Shown: piece by piece, positions 63,826-64,000 of the stretch
How positions within the stretch are numbered: the stretch's first letter is position 1
Layout: the number at the start of each line of letters is the position of its first letter
Assembly: GCF_000150275.1 (NCBI RefSeq)
Contig: NW_002060945.1
Span: 631,872 to 695,871 of the forward strand
DNA length: 64,000 nucleotides
Direction: 5' to 3'
Source: Trichoplax adhaerens
Lineage: Eukaryota; Placozoa; Uniplacotomia; Trichoplacea; Trichoplacidae
Notes under the pieces: model-generated
What the model was told of the DNA's origin: nothing
Seen by the model: only the letters and a program-made list of their open reading frames with translations
The model's database searches: none
Translations under genes and position numbers: made by a program

Positions 63826-64000
63826 CTTTGTTATTATTTAGTTTAAAATTATGTATATATATATATATAACTAATTATGATACGCTTATTTTTGAAGATA
63901 TTATTTAACTTCATAGTATAAATACTTTAGAATCTAGCTATTTTGTCTATTAATTTATAAATAAAATCGTGAAGGCCGTTAATGAATAAGAACTTTAATT
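63826..64000. other. Upstream intron of the Roc-COR gene
   Basis: The gene must continue past the right edge because its first listed exon begins mid-codon. This remaining sequence is AT-rich and probably intronic. It includes a short TA dinucleotide run. Confidence 0.55.
63854..63869. repeat. (TA)n microsatellite
   Basis: About eight TA units in a row, inside the presumed intron of the Roc-COR gene. Confidence 0.9.

Overview
The window is nuclear DNA of a eukaryote, most likely an early-branching animal. The DNA is AT-rich. Genes are split by many short GT-AG introns in metazoan-like positions, and products are best matched by animal families: GalNAc-transferases with a lectin tail, MKKS/BBS6, TTC19, COQ10 and a Roc-COR protein. 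A placozoan-like genome (Trichoplax/Hoilungia type) is my best guess from composition and gene content, but nothing here proves it. I rebuilt gene models by hand from splice sites, reading phase and family knowledge; every exon chain listed keeps frame across all its junctions.

Region 1 (about 1.9-27.6 kb, all minus strand) is a tandem array of four polypeptide N-acetylgalactosaminyltransferase genes. Each has nine coding exons with the same intron phases, so they arose by whole-gene duplication. They differ mostly in the cytoplasmic tail, membrane anchor and stem. Introns and spacers hold several short tandem duplications with units of about 132-145 bp.

Region 2 (31-57 kb) is dense in nuclear genes for mitochondrial proteins: HSP60 (-) and HSP10 (+) head to head around a heat-shock element, citrate synthase (-), COQ10 (+), a FASTK/RAP-type RNA-binding protein (+) and TTC19 (-). 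The one exception is an MKKS/BBS6-like ciliary chaperonin (-), which lies between COQ10 and the RAP gene and shares a 0.6-kb divergent promoter with the latter. Together the mitochondrial genes cover protein folding, the TCA cycle, ubiquinone handling, RNA handling and complex III upkeep.

Region 3 (57-64 kb) is a 2.2-kb spacer with a possible solo-LTR-like promoter/poly(A) module, then a large minus-strand Roc-COR GTPase gene whose 5' end lies beyond the right edge.

No tRNA, rRNA, CRISPR or prokaryotic operon features were seen. First exons of HSP10 and citrate synthase could not be fixed.
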